Shown: positions 9,801 through 20,349, numbered from the stretch's first letter. The stretch is 64,000 bases of DNA from Methylibium sp. Root1272 (GCF_001425905.1 NZ_LMDY01000015.1:62001-126000), one strand, 5' to 3'. Made by a program: numbers and translations. The notes: a model not told the origin generated them from the sequence alone.

Positions 9801-10075
9801 GCGTCGTCGCACAGTGCGAACTCGTGCAGCCAGTCCTGCAGGCGCTCACGCATCTCGCCCGCGGCCTTGCGGGTGAAGGTGATGGCCAGGATCTCCTGCG
9901 GCGCCGCGCCGTCGAGCAGCGCACGCAGGATGCGCGACACCAGCATCCAGGTCTTGCCGGCACCGGCGCAGGCCTCGACGACGACGCTGCGGCGCGGGTC
10001 GCAGGCCACGCGGTAGAACGCCGGCGGTGCCACCAGCGCGCCGTCGATGCGGTAGGCGAACGCCGCCGCCGTCAT
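6818..10075 (-). CDS. addA: AddA-type UvrD-like helicase/nuclease (double-strand break repair)
   Basis: 1085-residue superfamily 1A helicase with a C-terminal RecB-like nuclease domain; with AddB it processes DNA ends for RecA loading. Helicase motif I is ACAGAGKTWMLVSR near residues 33-46, motif Ia ITFTRKAAGEMRERL, motif II LLIDEFQDTSPLQW, motif III VGDPKQSIYRFRRAD, motif V LLTIHGAKGLEARAV and motif VI YVAMTRARERL. The nuclease core is WVLDYKLQHA near the C-terminus. ATG at 10075 ([11 protein letters not shown]) overlaps the stop of the upstream addB-like gene as ATGA, which fixes the start and implies translational coupling. Its 3' end shares a CTAG with hpnE. Confidence 0.92.
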   Translation of the reverse strand: MTAAAFAYRIDGALVAPPAFYRVACDPRRSVVVEACAGAGKTWMLVSRILRALLDGAAPQEILAITFTRKAAGEMRERLQDWLHEFALCDDAQREQALVDRGCTRQEAGVLVPRLAALYGELLSGGRLVEIRTFHGWFSQLLRAAPLALLQPLGLQSEVDLLEDRSDLQPHYWRRFLSAVSGDAALREDFAALVHDRGRHVAQQWLEAALDQRVEIERADAAGVLETSVPSAAALWPQFDGLTHPADWLAQPDIRMSLSAVAAALGAAGGKKSRDAGSALEQALAGIEADPSAAFGAAWQALFTKTGELRKQTDAPGLNDVADVLRRIAEAAAQQAAHLAHARMVRLARVLLTSYRELKRDRGLADMADLEACAEHLLADAELAGWVQERLDARVRHLLIDEFQDTSPLQWRTLDAWLSGYAGAGGGGSGQRPLSVFIVGDPKQSIYRFRRADPRVFAQARDFVVAALDGAHLACDHTRRNAPRVLAVLNAVFDRAQDGGQFDDFRPHTTDVSEPPGAVLLLPAVPRPEKGGPAVAAGGWRDSLTTPRTEPEEVLRRVEAEQVAAGIAGLLGEGLAPGDIQVLCRKRAPLALVAQALRERGIPHATPEKRELMGAPEVRDLVALLDALASPSHDLSFAQALKSPVFGASDDDLVVLAQAARTERLAWSEVLLRGAGAGSTALDRARALWPGWMAAAAALPPHDLLDRIVAEGEVRERYAAVVPPAGRSLALAAIDALLAQSLLLDGARHATPYNFVRALRRRRVLLPPQSAADAVQLLTIHGAKGLEARAVFVIDTMPEAPKAETATLLIDWPADAAYPHCCAFVASESRCPPSLRALMSAEQEGRAREELNALYVAMTRARERLAFSATAPFRAAPGQNAWQRLAEAGADVVPPVGDAGGAAGPAGSVESPVVLLALPRVHLVAERADPSAADADGEAAQLGRAVHRVLEWLPVAGALDGAAAAAATEFALPADAAPRVAALARAVLGSAACARFFDREALHWSGNEVAIAWHGAALRIDRLVALHTPAGPEWWVLDYKLQHAPQAIEAYREQLAGYREAVQSLQPGDRVRAAFITAAGEVIEL

Positions 10076-12708
10076 GCCCGGTCCTCGCGCCAGTGGTCGC
10101 GCCGGCACAGGCCGCGCGCGCTGCAATGCTCGCAGGCGCTGCCCTCGCCCAGCGCCGGCATCGGCGCGCCGGCCTGCAGGCGCGCGAAGTCAGCCGCGAT
10201 GCCTTCGAGCAGGAGCGCGGCGCTGGCGGCCACGTCGGGATGCGCCAGCAGCTTCACGCCCTCGCGCCCATCGAGCGACAGGTAGGCGGCCTGCACGCCG
10301 CCTGACGGGATGCCGCGCGACGCGTCCAGCAGCGCGACGTAGAACGGCAGCTGGGTGTCCTCGAGCGGCTGCCGCAGGCGCTCGCGCAGCGTGGTCTCGC
10401 TGGTGGTCTTGTAGTCGAGGATGCGATGCGCACCCTGGCCGCCCTCGCCCGGCACGGCATCGACGCGGTCCAGCGTGCCGCGCAGGCGCACGCCGGTAGA
10501 CGCCGGCGCCGGCAGCTGCGCGCGCAGTTCGAGTTCGGTATCGATCACGTTCGCGCCCAGCGCCTCTTCGGCATGCCACCAGGCGAGGTAGCGCGGCAAC
10601 AGATCCTCGAACCACACGGCGAACGGCAGGAAATCGGCATCGTCGCGTGCCAGCAGCGCCTGCTGCGCGCGGGCGATGCCCAGCAGCAAGGCGGCATCGT
10701 CCTGCGGCGCGCCGGGCAGCCGCTGGCGGTGGAAGTCCTGCAGCACCGCATGCAGCCAGGTGCCGTAGTCGCGCTTGTCGACGGCGTCATCGAGTTCCTC
10801 GGCCTCGGCCAGGCCCAGCAGGCGCTGCGCGAAGAAGCGATAAGGGCAGGCGCGCAGCGCCTCGTAGGCCGTGGCGTTGAGCGAGTCGGGCAACAGCGCC
10901 GGAGCGACCGGCAAGGGGCGCGCCAGTGGGCGGCACATGACGGTGAGCGATGTCCTCGGCTCAGGGACGGATCGAATGGCATCCCGTCCGTCGAACTGCA
11001 GCTGCAGCAGCAGCGGGCTGGCCTGCAGCGGCTCGGCCCCGTCGCGGCGGCGGTGCAGCAGTGTGAGTCGAGGCACCCGCAGCAGCTGCGCGAACGCCCG
11101 TCGCTCGTGTTCGCGACGCTGCGTGCTCGACGGCAGGCCGAGTTCCGCCGCCAGCAAGTCGCCCAGCAAGGCCTGCGGCGGCGGCACCGCGCCGAGATGC
11201 GCCGCGTCGGCACCCGGGCACACCACCGCCGCGAACGGACGCAGCATCGCGCGCGCCAGCGGCGTGAGGATCACCGGCGCCGCGCCGCCGAGGCTGGGCG
11301 AAGGCGGTTCGAACGAAACCGACTCCAGCACGCCGTCGACCCAGTCGCGCAAACCGTCGGCATCGAAGCGCACTCGTGCCGACTGCTCTGCCCAGGCGCT
11401 GCCGGCTGCGGGCTCGGCGCGGCACCGCAGCGCATCGATGACCTGTCGCCCTGCGGCGTCGTCCAGCAGGGTGGCCCACAGCCCGGCGCGCAGCAGCGCC
11501 TCGCGCAGACGGGACAGCCACTCGCCCAGCGCCAGGCGGCGGGTCGCGCGCAAGGGTTCGCCGATCGCGAGCCACTGCTGCCAGAGCGCAAGCGCGGCGG
11601 GCTCGAGACGCGCCTCGTCGACCTGCCGCAACGCGGTGATGCCGTCGCGGCGCCACGCGGCATCGAGCGCCGCAGCGCCGTCCACCGGCACCGGCGCCGA
11701 GGCCAGCCAGTCGAGCAGGTCGTCGGTCGCGGCACGCGGATGCACCGCGCGCAGCAGACCCATGACGCCGGCACCGGCCCGGGTGGTCGACAGCTTCCAG
11801 CCCGTCTCGTCGTTCACCGGCACCTGCTGCCGCTCGAGCAGCGCGCGCACGCGCCGCAGCAGCACGCGGTCGAGCGCCACCAGGGCCACCGGCTGCTCGC
11901 CCTGCGCCAGGTGAGCCAGCACCTGCGCCGCCGCGCGCTGCGCCTCGTCCTCGAAGTCGTCGCACTCGCTTACATGCACCGTGCCGGGCGCGCCGCGGAG
12001 ACCGGGGACGCGCAGATCGGCATCGAGCCACAGCACCGGGACCAACGACGCGGCCAACAAGGATTCGACCAGCGGATCGGAGGCGCCGACCCGCAACGCG
12101 ACCCAGGCCGCCGGCCTCAAGGCGTGGAGCGCATCGGCGCCCGTCGTGGACGCCGTGTTCGACCATTCGAGCGCGAGCCGCGCCAGCGCGCGTTCCTGCT
12201 GGGCTGGCCCGGTGAGAGCGGCCAGCAGCGCACGCGCCCGCTCGAGCCAGGCCGCGCGATGGGCCGGCGGCAGCGCCAGTCGCGCGCGCGCCAGGGCCTG
12301 CGCGGTGTCGTTCAGGCGCGCGACGGCGAGCGCGAAGCCACGCGGATCGCGACGCGGCCAATCCGGAACCTGCTCGCGCAGCAGGTGTGTGGCCTGCAGC
12401 GGATCGGCCACCGGATCGAAAGCCAACTCGCCCGATGCGGCCGGCTGCGGAGGGCCGAGCGAGCGCAGCAGGGTCTGCGTCGTTTCGAAACGCGGCATCC
12501 AGGGCGCGTGGTCGAGCGCCAGCCAGGCGGCCCGCGCCAGCGGAAGGTGCTGGGCAAAGGGCAGCAGCACGACGACATCCCGCGATGCGAGGGCCTCGCA
12601 GCGCGAAAACGCCGCGATCTCGCGCACCAGGCGCGTCCAGCACGCGGCGACCGCCAGGCCGGCGTCGGGCGGCGTGTCCTCGGCGGCAGGGTCCGGTGTC
12701 GGATTCAG
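10072..12708 (-). CDS. addB: AddB-like PD-(D/E)XK exonuclease subunit
   Basis: Partner of AddA, about 879 residues. The C-terminal nuclease has the DYKT element ([13 protein letters not shown]) and the four cysteines of an AddB iron-sulfur staple: one in [11 protein letters not shown] and three in [10 protein letters not shown] (C-x2-C-x5-C) at the end. The N-terminal half is a diverged, probably inactive helicase fold. Start: the reading frame is open to GTG at 12819, but that codon has no ribosome-binding site and lies in the 5' region of divergent trxA. AAGGA at 12721-12717 is spaced 8 bases from an in-frame CTG at 12708 (reading [11 protein letters not shown]), which I prefer, though CTG starts are rare. 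The stop overlaps addA. Confidence 0.85.
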   Translation of the reverse strand: MNPTPDPAAEDTPPDAGLAVAACWTRLVREIAAFSRCEALASRDVVVLLPFAQHLPLARAAWLALDHAPWMPRFETTQTLLRSLGPPQPAASGELAFDPVADPLQATHLLREQVPDWPRRDPRGFALAVARLNDTAQALARARLALPPAHRAAWLERARALLAALTGPAQQERALARLALEWSNTASTTGADALHALRPAAWVALRVGASDPLVESLLAASLVPVLWLDADLRVPGLRGAPGTVHVSECDDFEDEAQRAAAQVLAHLAQGEQPVALVALDRVLLRRVRALLERQQVPVNDETGWKLSTTRAGAGVMGLLRAVHPRAATDDLLDWLASAPVPVDGAAALDAAWRRDGITALRQVDEARLEPAALALWQQWLAIGEPLRATRRLALGEWLSRLREALLRAGLWATLLDDAAGRQVIDALRCRAEPAAGSAWAEQSARVRFDADGLRDWVDGVLESVSFEPPSPSLGGAAPVILTPLARAMLRPFAAVVCPGADAAHLGAVPPPQALLGDLLAAELGLPSSTQRREHERRAFAQLLRVPRLTLLHRRRDGAEPLQASPLLLQLQFDGRDAIRSVPEPRTSLTVMCRPLARPLPVAPALLPDSLNATAYEALRACPYRFFAQRLLGLAEAEELDDAVDKRDYGTWLHAVLQDFHRQRLPGAPQDDAALLLGIARAQQALLARDDADFLPFAVWFEDLLPRYLAWWHAEEALGANVIDTELELRAQLPAPASTGVRLRGTLDRVDAVPGEGGQGAHRILDYKTTSETTLRERLRQPLEDTQLPFYVALLDASRGIPSGGVQAAYLSLDGREGVKLLAHPDVAASAALLLEGIAADFARLQAGAPMPALGEGSACEHCSARGLCRRDHWREDRA

Positions 12709-12845
12709 GGGCGGGATCCTTCTATCGCCCCCATAGCGTGCAGGGCCGGCGCCGCGCGGCGCGCCAGGGGGCCTTGTGTCAAAATCATTGTGCCCTGGAA
12801 GCTCGTGCGAACTGCGCACGACAGGCGGCAGCTGAAGGACCCATG

Positions 12846-13175
12846 ATGGCCAGCGAACTGATCAAACACGTCTCCGACGCGTCGTTCGACGACGACGTGC
12901 TCAAGTCCGGTACCCCCGTGCTGGTCGATTACTGGGCCGAGTGGTGCGGCCCTTGCAAGATGATTGCCCCCATCCTCGACGAGGTCGCAAAGGACTACGG
13001 CAGCAAGCTGCAGATCGCGAAGATGAACGTCGACGAGAACCGCGACGTGCCGGCGAAGTTCGGCATTCGCGGCATTCCGACGCTGATGCTGTTCAAGGAC
13101 GGGCAACTGGCCGCCACCAAGGTCGGTGCCCTGAACAAGTCGCAGTTGACCGCATTCCTCGACGGCCACCTATAA
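12846..13175 (+). CDS. trxA: Thioredoxin 1
   Basis: 109-residue cytoplasmic thioredoxin, a general disulfide reductase. Active site [13 protein letters not shown] near residues 30-42 with the canonical CGPC, and the cis-proline loop [11 protein letters not shown]. Two adjacent ATG codons (12843, 12846) are possible; AAGGA at 12835-12839 is 6 bases from the second, which I chose. Divergent from addB and followed by rho, whose promoter lies in the last codons of trxA, a trxA-rho order common in proteobacteria. Confidence 0.96.
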   Translation: MASELIKHVSDASFDDDVLKSGTPVLVDYWAEWCGPCKMIAPILDEVAKDYGSKLQIAKMNVDENRDVPAKFGIRGIPTLMLFKDGQLAATKVGALNKSQLTAFLDGHL

Positions 13176-13176
13176 T
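13146..13176 (+). promoter_or_regulatory. Sigma-70 promoter for rho inside the end of trxA
   Basis: TTGACC (13146-13151) and a perfect TATAAT (13171-13176) are 19 bases apart; the TATAAT includes the trxA stop codon. It would give a leader of about 230 bases ahead of rho, in keeping with the long, autoregulated rho leaders known in enterobacteria. The 19-base spacer is longer than ideal. Confidence 0.55.
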
Positions 13177-13413
13177 CGCTGCAAACGTGCCGGGGTGAGG
13201 CCACCCGCCTGCCCCGAGCACCAGCGAGATTGCCGCCACGCTGCATCCAGCGCGTGGAGCCGGCACCCCCTCCCAGAACACCAGTCTTACCGTCGATCGC
13301 ATGGCGATCGACACCGACCGCGAGCGGTCCGGGCCCTACCTAGCGCCTGCGATCGCCCGACTCCGGTGGCGCCCGTTTTCCGGGTGGTCACGCTTGCCCC
13401 AGAGGTGCGCTTC

Positions 13414-14676
<1,263 letters not shown>

Positions 14677-14701
14677 GCCCCTGGCTTAAGTCGTTGATGC
14701 G

Positions 14702-14710
14702 TGGCATAAT
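14702..14710 (+). promoter_or_regulatory. Extended -10 promoter candidate for rpmE
   Basis: TGGCATAAT is an extended -10 (TGn followed by CATAAT) 25 bases after the rho stop. No good -35 is visible. It would produce a leader of about 85 bases before the L31 gene. Confidence 0.4.
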
Positions 14711-14800
14711 TTCAGGCTTTCGCCATGGCGGAAAGTGCGTCGCGTCGCCACAGTGGCAACGCAGCGTGGCTCCCGCACCCAGACCCTGCGAGGATTCGAG

Positions 14801-15061
14801 ATGAAAGACGGCATTCACCCCAGCTACCGCGACGTGTGCTTCGTGGACCTCTCCAACGGCTTCAAGTTCGTGACGCGCTCCTGCGCCCAGACCCGCGAAA
14901 CCGTCAAGATGGACGACGGCCGCGAGCTGCCGCTGTTCAAGCTCGAGACCACCAGCGAATCGCATCCGTTCTACACCGGCACCCAGAAGAGCGTCGACTC
15001 CCTGGGCGGTCGCGTCGAGAAGTTCCGCAACAAGTTCGCGCACCTCGGCGCCAAGAAGTGA
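14801..15061 (+). CDS. rpmE2: 50S ribosomal protein L31, type B
   Basis: 86-residue large-subunit protein. It starts [18 protein letters not shown] and contains the family signature [16 protein letters not shown]. The zinc CxxC ribbon of type A L31 is absent, so this is the zinc-independent type B. ATG at 14801 follows a GAGG element. A strong intrinsic terminator starts 20 bases after its stop. Confidence 0.95.
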   Translation: MKDGIHPSYRDVCFVDLSNGFKFVTRSCAQTRETVKMDDGRELPLFKLETTSESHPFYTGTQKSVDSLGGRVEKFRNKFAHLGAKK

Positions 15062-15080
15062 CGGCGGTTCGCACACGCGC

Positions 15081-15105
15081 AAAGGCAGCCTCGGCTGCCT
15101 TTTTT
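15081..15105 (+). terminator. Intrinsic terminator after rpmE
   Basis: AAAGGCAGCC and GGCTGCCTTT form a near-perfect stem with a tiny TC loop, followed at once by further T residues (six or more in total). Classic Rho-independent terminator. Confidence 0.85.
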
Positions 15106-15233
15106 GTTGCCGGCTCGAGACCCCCGCTCGCGGCCCGGCCGGACGCAGCCGCCTTCGGTGCCCCCGCTTTACGTTCGCGCCCGCGGCTTTTGCTGCAAGA
15201 TGCGGCGTCGTCGCTGTCACCGCCCTTGCCGTC

Positions 15234-16901
15234 TTGAGCACCCCCACCCCTGCCCTCGTCTCGCAGCGTGCCGCCGAGCGCCTGCCACGCAGCGCGCTGC
15301 TGCTGTTCTGTGCCGCCTATGTGTTGCCCGGCCTGTTCGGACGCGACCCCTGGCGCAACGCCGACATCACCGCCTTCGGCTACATGCTCAGTCTGGCGCA
15401 GGGCGGTGCCGACCTGCTGACGCCCTCCATCGCCGGCCTGCCGGCCGATGGCGCGCTGCTGCCCTACTGGCTCGGCGCATCGGCCATCCATCTGTTCGGC
15501 GGGCTACTCGACCCGGCACTCGCGGCCCGGCTGCCGTTCGCGCTGCTGCTGGTCGGCGTGCTGGTCTTCACCTGGTACGGCACCTACCACCTGGCACGCA
15601 CCGACAACGCCCAGCCGCTGCCCTTCGCCTTCGGCGGCGAGGCCAACCCGGTCGACTACGCGCGTGCCATCGCCGACGGCGCCCTGCTCGCCTTGATGGC
15701 CACCCTCGGTCTGCTGCAACTGGGGCATGAAACCACGCCGGAGTTGATGCAGTTGTTCGCCGCGGCGCTGTTCTTCTATGCGATGGCGGCCAGCGTCTCG
15801 CGCCGCTGGCAATCGCGCGTGGCCCTGCTGCTGGCCCTGCCGGTGCTGGCCGCCAGCGGGGCACCCGCGATCGGGCTGGGCTTCGCGCTGGTCGGCGTCG
15901 CCGTGTGTCTGCGCTCGAGCTATCCGCTGGCCCGGCCGTTCGCGCTCTGGATCGCCGTGGCCGCTGCTTTGGCGGCCGCCATCGCCCTGGCGATCGGCGC
16001 CTGGGCATGGCGGCTCGACACGCCGGATGCCAGCCAGCTCGTGCAGTTGCTGGCCTGGTTCGCCTGGCCGGCCTGGGCGATGGCGGGCTGGACGCTGTGG
16101 CGCTGGCGGGCGCACCTGATGCACCGGCACATCGCGGTACCCGCTACCGCAGCGGCCGTGGCGCTGGTCGCGTGCATCGGCATGGGCGGCTCCGACCGGG
16201 CGCTGATGCTGGCCTTGCCGCCGCTCGCCGCGCTGTCGGCCTTTGCCCTGCCGACCCTGCAGCGCAGCGTGTCGGCCGCGATCGACTGGTTCTCGGTCGC
16301 GTTCTTCAGCATCGCCGCCATCGCGGTGTGGGTCGTCTACGCTGCGCTGCAGACCGGCGTGCCGGCGAAGACCGCCTCCAACATCGCCCGCCTGGTGCCT
16401 GGGTACCAAAGCAGCTTCTCGTCGTTCGCACTGCTGACCGCCGTTGCCGGCACGCTGGCGTGGATGCTGCTCGTGCGCTGGCGCACCGGCCGCCATCGCC
16501 CCGTGCTCTGGAAGAGCCTGGTGCTGCCGGCGGGGGGTCTGAGCCTGTGCTGGCTGCTGGCCATGACCCTGCTGTTGCCGGTGCTGGACTACGCGCGCAG
16601 CGACCGCCCGCTGGTCGAGCGCATCGCGCAGCATGTCCCGAGCGACGCCTGCATCGCCACGGTCGGCCTGCCACGGGCCCAGTTGGCGGCGCTGGAGTAC
16701 CACGGCGGCTGGCGCGTCGAGGCGCATGCGATCGCGCCGCAGGGCGGCTGCGAATTCCTGCTGACCACGGCCCGCGCCAACGCCGTGACCTCGACGCTGG
16801 CGCGACCCGGCTGGAAGCTGCTGGCGCGCGAACGCCGACCGACCGATCGCGCGGAGCAGACCGTCGTCTACCGGCGCGATCTCGCGAGTTCCGCTCAGTG
16901 A
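15234..16901 (+). CDS. Multi-pass membrane glycosyltransferase-like protein (ArnT/GT39-GT83 type)
   Basis: 555-residue polytopic inner-membrane protein with about eleven hydrophobic segments. The first outside loop reads GLFGRDPWRNADITAFGYM, resembling the catalytic-acid loop of polyprenyl-phosphate-sugar dependent transferases of the ArnT/PMT fold; substrate is unknown. A soluble periplasmic C-terminal part follows (DACIATVGLPRAQLAALEYHGGW). The start is a TTG at 15234; there is no in-frame ATG before residue 50, which is already past the first helix. The end overlaps the next gene as GTGA, so it is coupled to the MATE exporter. A link to export of a lipid-linked product is speculation. Confidence 0.7.
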   Translation: MSTPTPALVSQRAAERLPRSALLLFCAAYVLPGLFGRDPWRNADITAFGYMLSLAQGGADLLTPSIAGLPADGALLPYWLGASAIHLFGGLLDPALAARLPFALLLVGVLVFTWYGTYHLARTDNAQPLPFAFGGEANPVDYARAIADGALLALMATLGLLQLGHETTPELMQLFAAALFFYAMAASVSRRWQSRVALLLALPVLAASGAPAIGLGFALVGVAVCLRSSYPLARPFALWIAVAAALAAAIALAIGAWAWRLDTPDASQLVQLLAWFAWPAWAMAGWTLWRWRAHLMHRHIAVPATAAAVALVACIGMGGSDRALMLALPPLAALSAFALPTLQRSVSAAIDWFSVAFFSIAAIAVWVVYAALQTGVPAKTASNIARLVPGYQSSFSSFALLTAVAGTLAWMLLVRWRTGRHRPVLWKSLVLPAGGLSLCWLLAMTLLLPVLDYARSDRPLVERIAQHVPSDACIATVGLPRAQLAALEYHGGWRVEAHAIAPQGGCEFLLTTARANAVTSTLARPGWKLLARERRPTDRAEQTVVYRRDLASSAQ

Positions 16902-18277
16902 GCGGCGCGGGCGCGACCGGCCGCATCGCACGCCACGCCTCGTCGATCCTGGTCGGTCAGGTGGCGGCGATCGGCTACACCGTGGCCGACACGGTGATGA
17001 CCGGCCGACACGACAGCACCGACCTCGCGGCACTGTCGATCGGGGCCGCGGTCTACATCTGCGTCTACATCGCGCTGACCGGCGTGCTGCAGGCGCTGAT
17101 CCCGGTGGTAGGCCACCACCACGGCGCGGGCGACCGCGAAGGAATCCGCCGCAGCTTCCAGCAGGGCGTGTGGCTGGCGCTGTCGATCGCGCTGCCGGGC
17201 ATGGCGCTGCTGCTGTTCCCCGGTTTCGCGCTGTCCTGGGCCCAGACCGATGCCGCGGTGCTGGAGCGCGTGCAGTCCTACCTCGGCTGGCTGGCCTGGT
17301 CGTTGCCGGCGGGCCTGCTGTTCCGCGTCTACAGCGGACTCAACCAGGGCCTGTCACGACCGTTGCTGGTCACCTTGCTCCAGTTGATGGCGCTGGGCCT
17401 CAAGCTGCCACTCAATGCCTGGTTGATCTTCGGCGGCGCCGGTGTGCCAGCGCTTGGTGTGGCCGGCTGCGCGATCGCCACGCTGATCGTGCAGTGCACG
17501 CTGGCGGGCGTGGCCGCGCTGATGCTGTTGCGCCATCCAGCCTATCGCGAACTGCAGTTGTTCGCCGGCTGGTCGCGCCCGCGCTGGGCCACGCAGCGCG
17601 AACTCCTGCGGCTCGGCCTGCCCAGTGGTGCGGCGCTGTTCTTCGAGGTGACGGGCTTCGCGCTGATGGCCGTGTTCATCGCCCGCCTGGGCACCACGCC
17701 GCTGGCCGGGCACCAGATTGCCGCCAACGTGGCGGCGGTGCTGTACATGCTGCCGCTGTCGATCGGCATCGCCACCGGCGCTCAGGCCTCGCAGGCACTC
17801 GGCGCCGGCGATCGCGCGCAGGCGCGGCGGATCTGCCGGCAGGGACTGGTGCTTGCACTGGCGCTGGTGGCGCTGCTCGGTGCGCTGCTGGTCGTGCTGC
17901 GCGGCCCGCTCGCGCGCGCCTACAGCCCGGACGTCGCCGTGCAGGCCATGGCCGCGCAGTTGCTGCTGTTCGTCGCAGCGAGTCAGGTCGCCGACGCCAC
18001 GCAATGCATCGCATCCTTCGCGCTGCGCGCCTACCGCGTCGCGCTGCTGCCGGCGCTGAGCTATGCGGTCGGACTGTGGGGGATCGGCCTGGCCGGCGGC
18101 GCCTTCCTTGCCTTCAGCCCGCCGCCGAACTGGCCACCCGTCCTGTCAGGGCCGGCTGCGTTCTGGCTGGCCAATGTGGTAGCCCTCGGCAGCGTCAGCG
18201 CACTGCTGCTGGCCTTGCTTCAGCGCGTGTCGGCCGTCACGTCGCGCGCGGAAGCCGCTGCGTCGACGGCCACCTGA
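16898..18277 (+). CDS. MATE family efflux protein
   Basis: 459-residue multidrug/metabolite exporter of the MATE family with twelve predicted helices. It begins with GTG at 16898 overlapping the previous stop; the N-terminus GRIARHASSILVGQVAAIGYTVADTVMTG shows the conserved first helix with an Asp. A repeated second half starts near GLPSGAALFFEVTGFALMAVFIARLG. It is cation-antiport driven and acts in the inner membrane; substrate unknown. Its last 58 bases overlap the 3' end of phoR on the other strand, so no intergenic terminator exists there. Confidence 0.88.
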   Translation: MSGAGATGRIARHASSILVGQVAAIGYTVADTVMTGRHDSTDLAALSIGAAVYICVYIALTGVLQALIPVVGHHHGAGDREGIRRSFQQGVWLALSIALPGMALLLFPGFALSWAQTDAAVLERVQSYLGWLAWSLPAGLLFRVYSGLNQGLSRPLLVTLLQLMALGLKLPLNAWLIFGGAGVPALGVAGCAIATLIVQCTLAGVAALMLLRHPAYRELQLFAGWSRPRWATQRELLRLGLPSGAALFFEVTGFALMAVFIARLGTTPLAGHQIAANVAAVLYMLPLSIGIATGAQASQALGAGDRAQARRICRQGLVLALALVALLGALLVVLRGPLARAYSPDVAVQAMAAQLLLFVAASQVADATQCIASFALRAYRVALLPALSYAVGLWGIGLAGGAFLAFSPPPNWPPVLSGPAAFWLANVVALGSVSALLLALLQRVSAVTSRAEAAASTAT

Positions 18278-19602
18278 AGCGGCGTCCCCGTCGCCACGAG
18301 ACGCAAACGTGCGGCCGGGAAGACGAGGCGGAAGGTCGAACCCTTGCCGGGCTCGCTCTGCACGTCGAGCTCGCCGCCATGGCGCTGCGCGACGTGCTTC
18401 ACGATCGACAGGCCCAGCCCGGTGCCGCCGGTGTCGCGCGAGCGGCTGCCGTCGACCCGGTAGAAGCGCTCGGTGAGGCGCGGGAGGTGCTCGCGCTCGA
18501 TGCCCGGGCCCGTATCCCTGACAGCGAACTCGCCGCTGCCATCGGCCAGCCGGCGCCAACCGATGTCGATGCGCCCGCCCTCGGGGGTGTAGCGCACCGC
18601 GTTGTTGGCCAGATTGGTGAGCGCGCTCAGCAACTCCGTTTCCGCACCGGCAATCTGCGCGCTGTCGTCGCCGGCGAGCGTCAGCGTGTGCCGGCCCCGA
18701 GACAGCGTACGGGCATCGGCCTCGACCAGTTGCAGCAGTCTCGATACCGCGATCCAGCGATCGGCCGCCGGCCGCGGGCTGCCTTCGAGCTGAGCCAGGG
18801 TCAGCAGGTCGCTCACCAGCGTCTGCATGCGCTGGGCCTGCTGGCCCATCAGCACGAGCACGCGACGCGACTCGACTTCGGTCAGCGGCAGCGTGCTCAT
18901 GGTCTCGATGAACCCCGACAGCACCGTCAGCGGCGTGCGGATCTCGTGCGACACGTTGGCCACGAAATCGCGGCGCATCGCATCGGCCCGCTCGCGCTCG
19001 GTGATGTCCTGCGACAGCACCAGCTTCATGCCCTCGCCATAGTCGCGCACCAGGACCGACAGCGTGCCCAGCCCGTTCGGACTGGGGAAGACCACCGCTT
19101 CCCTGTAAACGCCGGCCTGCAGGTAGGCCACGAAGGCCGGTGCGCGAACGAGGTTGGTGATGCGCTGGAGTCGGTCGCGCTGCGGATCGAGACCGAAATG
19201 CGAGGCGGCAACCGAATTGCACCAGTCGATCTGCCCGTTGACATCGAGCATCAGCACGCCGTTCGGCGAGGCCTCGATCGCCTCGAGGAACTGTCCGAGC
19301 CGCGCCTTCTCCTGCACCGTGCTGCGCTCGCGCGCACGCATGCCGCGCTCGACGCGGTAAGCGATCTCGCCCCAGAAGCCGGCGTCACGCGGCGCGTCGG
19401 TGTCCTGCGAGCCGCGCAGCCAGGCGATGAGCCGCGCGCCGCGCAAGGTGTCGACGGCCGCGATCAGGCCGATCGCCAGCGCACCGCCCAGCAAGGCGCC
19501 GAGGATCGGCGCACGCACCGCCGCTCCGGCCACGTAACCGGTCGTCCCGCCCAGCAGCAAGGCGACCAGGCAGGAGAAGAGGCGCGGAAGCAGCCAGGTC
19601 AA
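18220..19602 (-). CDS. phoR: Phosphate regulon sensor histidine kinase PhoR
   Basis: 460-residue inner-membrane kinase that phosphorylates PhoB when phosphate is scarce. Two N-terminal transmembrane helices (residues about 4-50) have almost no periplasmic loop, as is usual for PhoR, which reads the Pst/PhoU state rather than phosphate directly. A PAS domain follows (ASPNGVLMLDVNGQIDWCN), then the H box NVSHEIRTPLTVLSGF with His219, N box LTNLANNAVRYTPEGG, G1 VRDTGPGIEREHL and G2 GTGLGLSIVKHVAQRHGG. Last gene of the pst-pho cluster; its 3' end overlaps the MATE gene. Confidence 0.96.
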   Translation of the reverse strand: MTWLLPRLFSCLVALLLGGTTGYVAGAAVRAPILGALLGGALAIGLIAAVDTLRGARLIAWLRGSQDTDAPRDAGFWGEIAYRVERGMRARERSTVQEKARLGQFLEAIEASPNGVLMLDVNGQIDWCNSVAASHFGLDPQRDRLQRITNLVRAPAFVAYLQAGVYREAVVFPSPNGLGTLSVLVRDYGEGMKLVLSQDITERERADAMRRDFVANVSHEIRTPLTVLSGFIETMSTLPLTEVESRRVLVLMGQQAQRMQTLVSDLLTLAQLEGSPRPAADRWIAVSRLLQLVEADARTLSRGRHTLTLAGDDSAQIAGAETELLSALTNLANNAVRYTPEGGRIDIGWRRLADGSGEFAVRDTGPGIEREHLPRLTERFYRVDGSRSRDTGGTGLGLSIVKHVAQRHGGELDVQSEPGKGSTFRLVFPAARLRLVATGTPLQVAVDAAASARDVTADTR

Positions 19603-19631
19603 GTGGACTCACCCCGCTCGCCACCGGCAGC

Positions 19632-20330
19632 TCAGGCCGCCGCGGCCACCTGCTGCGTCAGGCGATAGCCGGCGCCCCGCACCGTCTCGATCATCGACGA
19701 GCAGGCCACCGGCGCCAGGGCCTCGCGCAGGCGCTTCACGTGCACGTCGACCGTGCGCTCCTCGATGAAGACGTGGTCGCCCCACACGCGGTCGAGCAGT
19801 TGGGCGCGGCTGTGCACGCGCTCAGGATGCGTCATCAGGAAATGCAGCAGGCGGAATTCGGTGGGGCCGATCTTGACTTCCTGCTCGCCGCGCGCCACCC
19901 GGCGCGTCGATGGATCCAGTCGCAGCACGCCCAGCTCGACGGCACTGTCGAGCGCCTCCGGCGCCTTGCGGCGCAGCACCGCGCGGATGCGTGCCATCAG
20001 TTCGTGGGTCGAGAAGGGCTTGGTCAGGTAGTCGTCGGCACCGGCGTCGAGGCCGGCCACCTTGTCGCCCTCTTCCGCGCGTGCCGTCAGCATGATGACC
20101 GGCAGCTCCTTGGTGCGGCTCTCGCCGCGCCAGCGCTTCGCGAGCGCCAGGCCCGACTGCCCCGGCAGCATCCAGTCCAGGATCACCAGATCGGGCAGCA
20201 CGCTGTCGATCGCGAGCTGGGCCTGGTCGGCGGTGGCCGCGATCGTCACTTCGTAGCCGGCATGCCGCAGGTTGATCGAAATCAGCTCGGCGATCGCCGA
20301 CTCGTCTTCCACCACCAGCACTCGGCTCAT
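19632..20330 (-). CDS. phoB: Phosphate regulon response regulator PhoB
   Basis: 232-residue OmpR-class activator. Receiver domain MSRVLVVEDESAIAEL, phospho-acceptor Asp at about residue 52 in LVILDWMLPGQSG, and conserved Lys in DDYLTKPFS; winged-helix DNA-binding domain with RVWGDHVFIEERTVDVHVKRLRE. ATG at 20330 follows AAGGAG (minus strand), whereas the frame further upstream runs into phoU. It binds Pho boxes such as those found in front of pstS in this window. Confidence 0.97.
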   Translation of the reverse strand: MSRVLVVEDESAIAELISINLRHAGYEVTIAATADQAQLAIDSVLPDLVILDWMLPGQSGLALAKRWRGESRTKELPVIMLTARAEEGDKVAGLDAGADDYLTKPFSTHELMARIRAVLRRKAPEALDSAVELGVLRLDPSTRRVARGEQEVKIGPTEFRLLHFLMTHPERVHSRAQLLDRVWGDHVFIEERTVDVHVKRLREALAPVACSSMIETVRGAGYRLTQQVAAAA

Positions 20331-20349
20331 CGTTCGCTCCTTGTGAGGG

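Noticed and set aside
13176-13413. Additional gene between trxA and rho
   Set aside because: The open frame upstream of rho has no ribosome-binding site or recognisable protein; it is better explained as the rho leader.
17170-19668. 832-codon open frame crossing the MATE and phoR genes
   Set aside because: Runs out of frame through two well identified genes on different strands.
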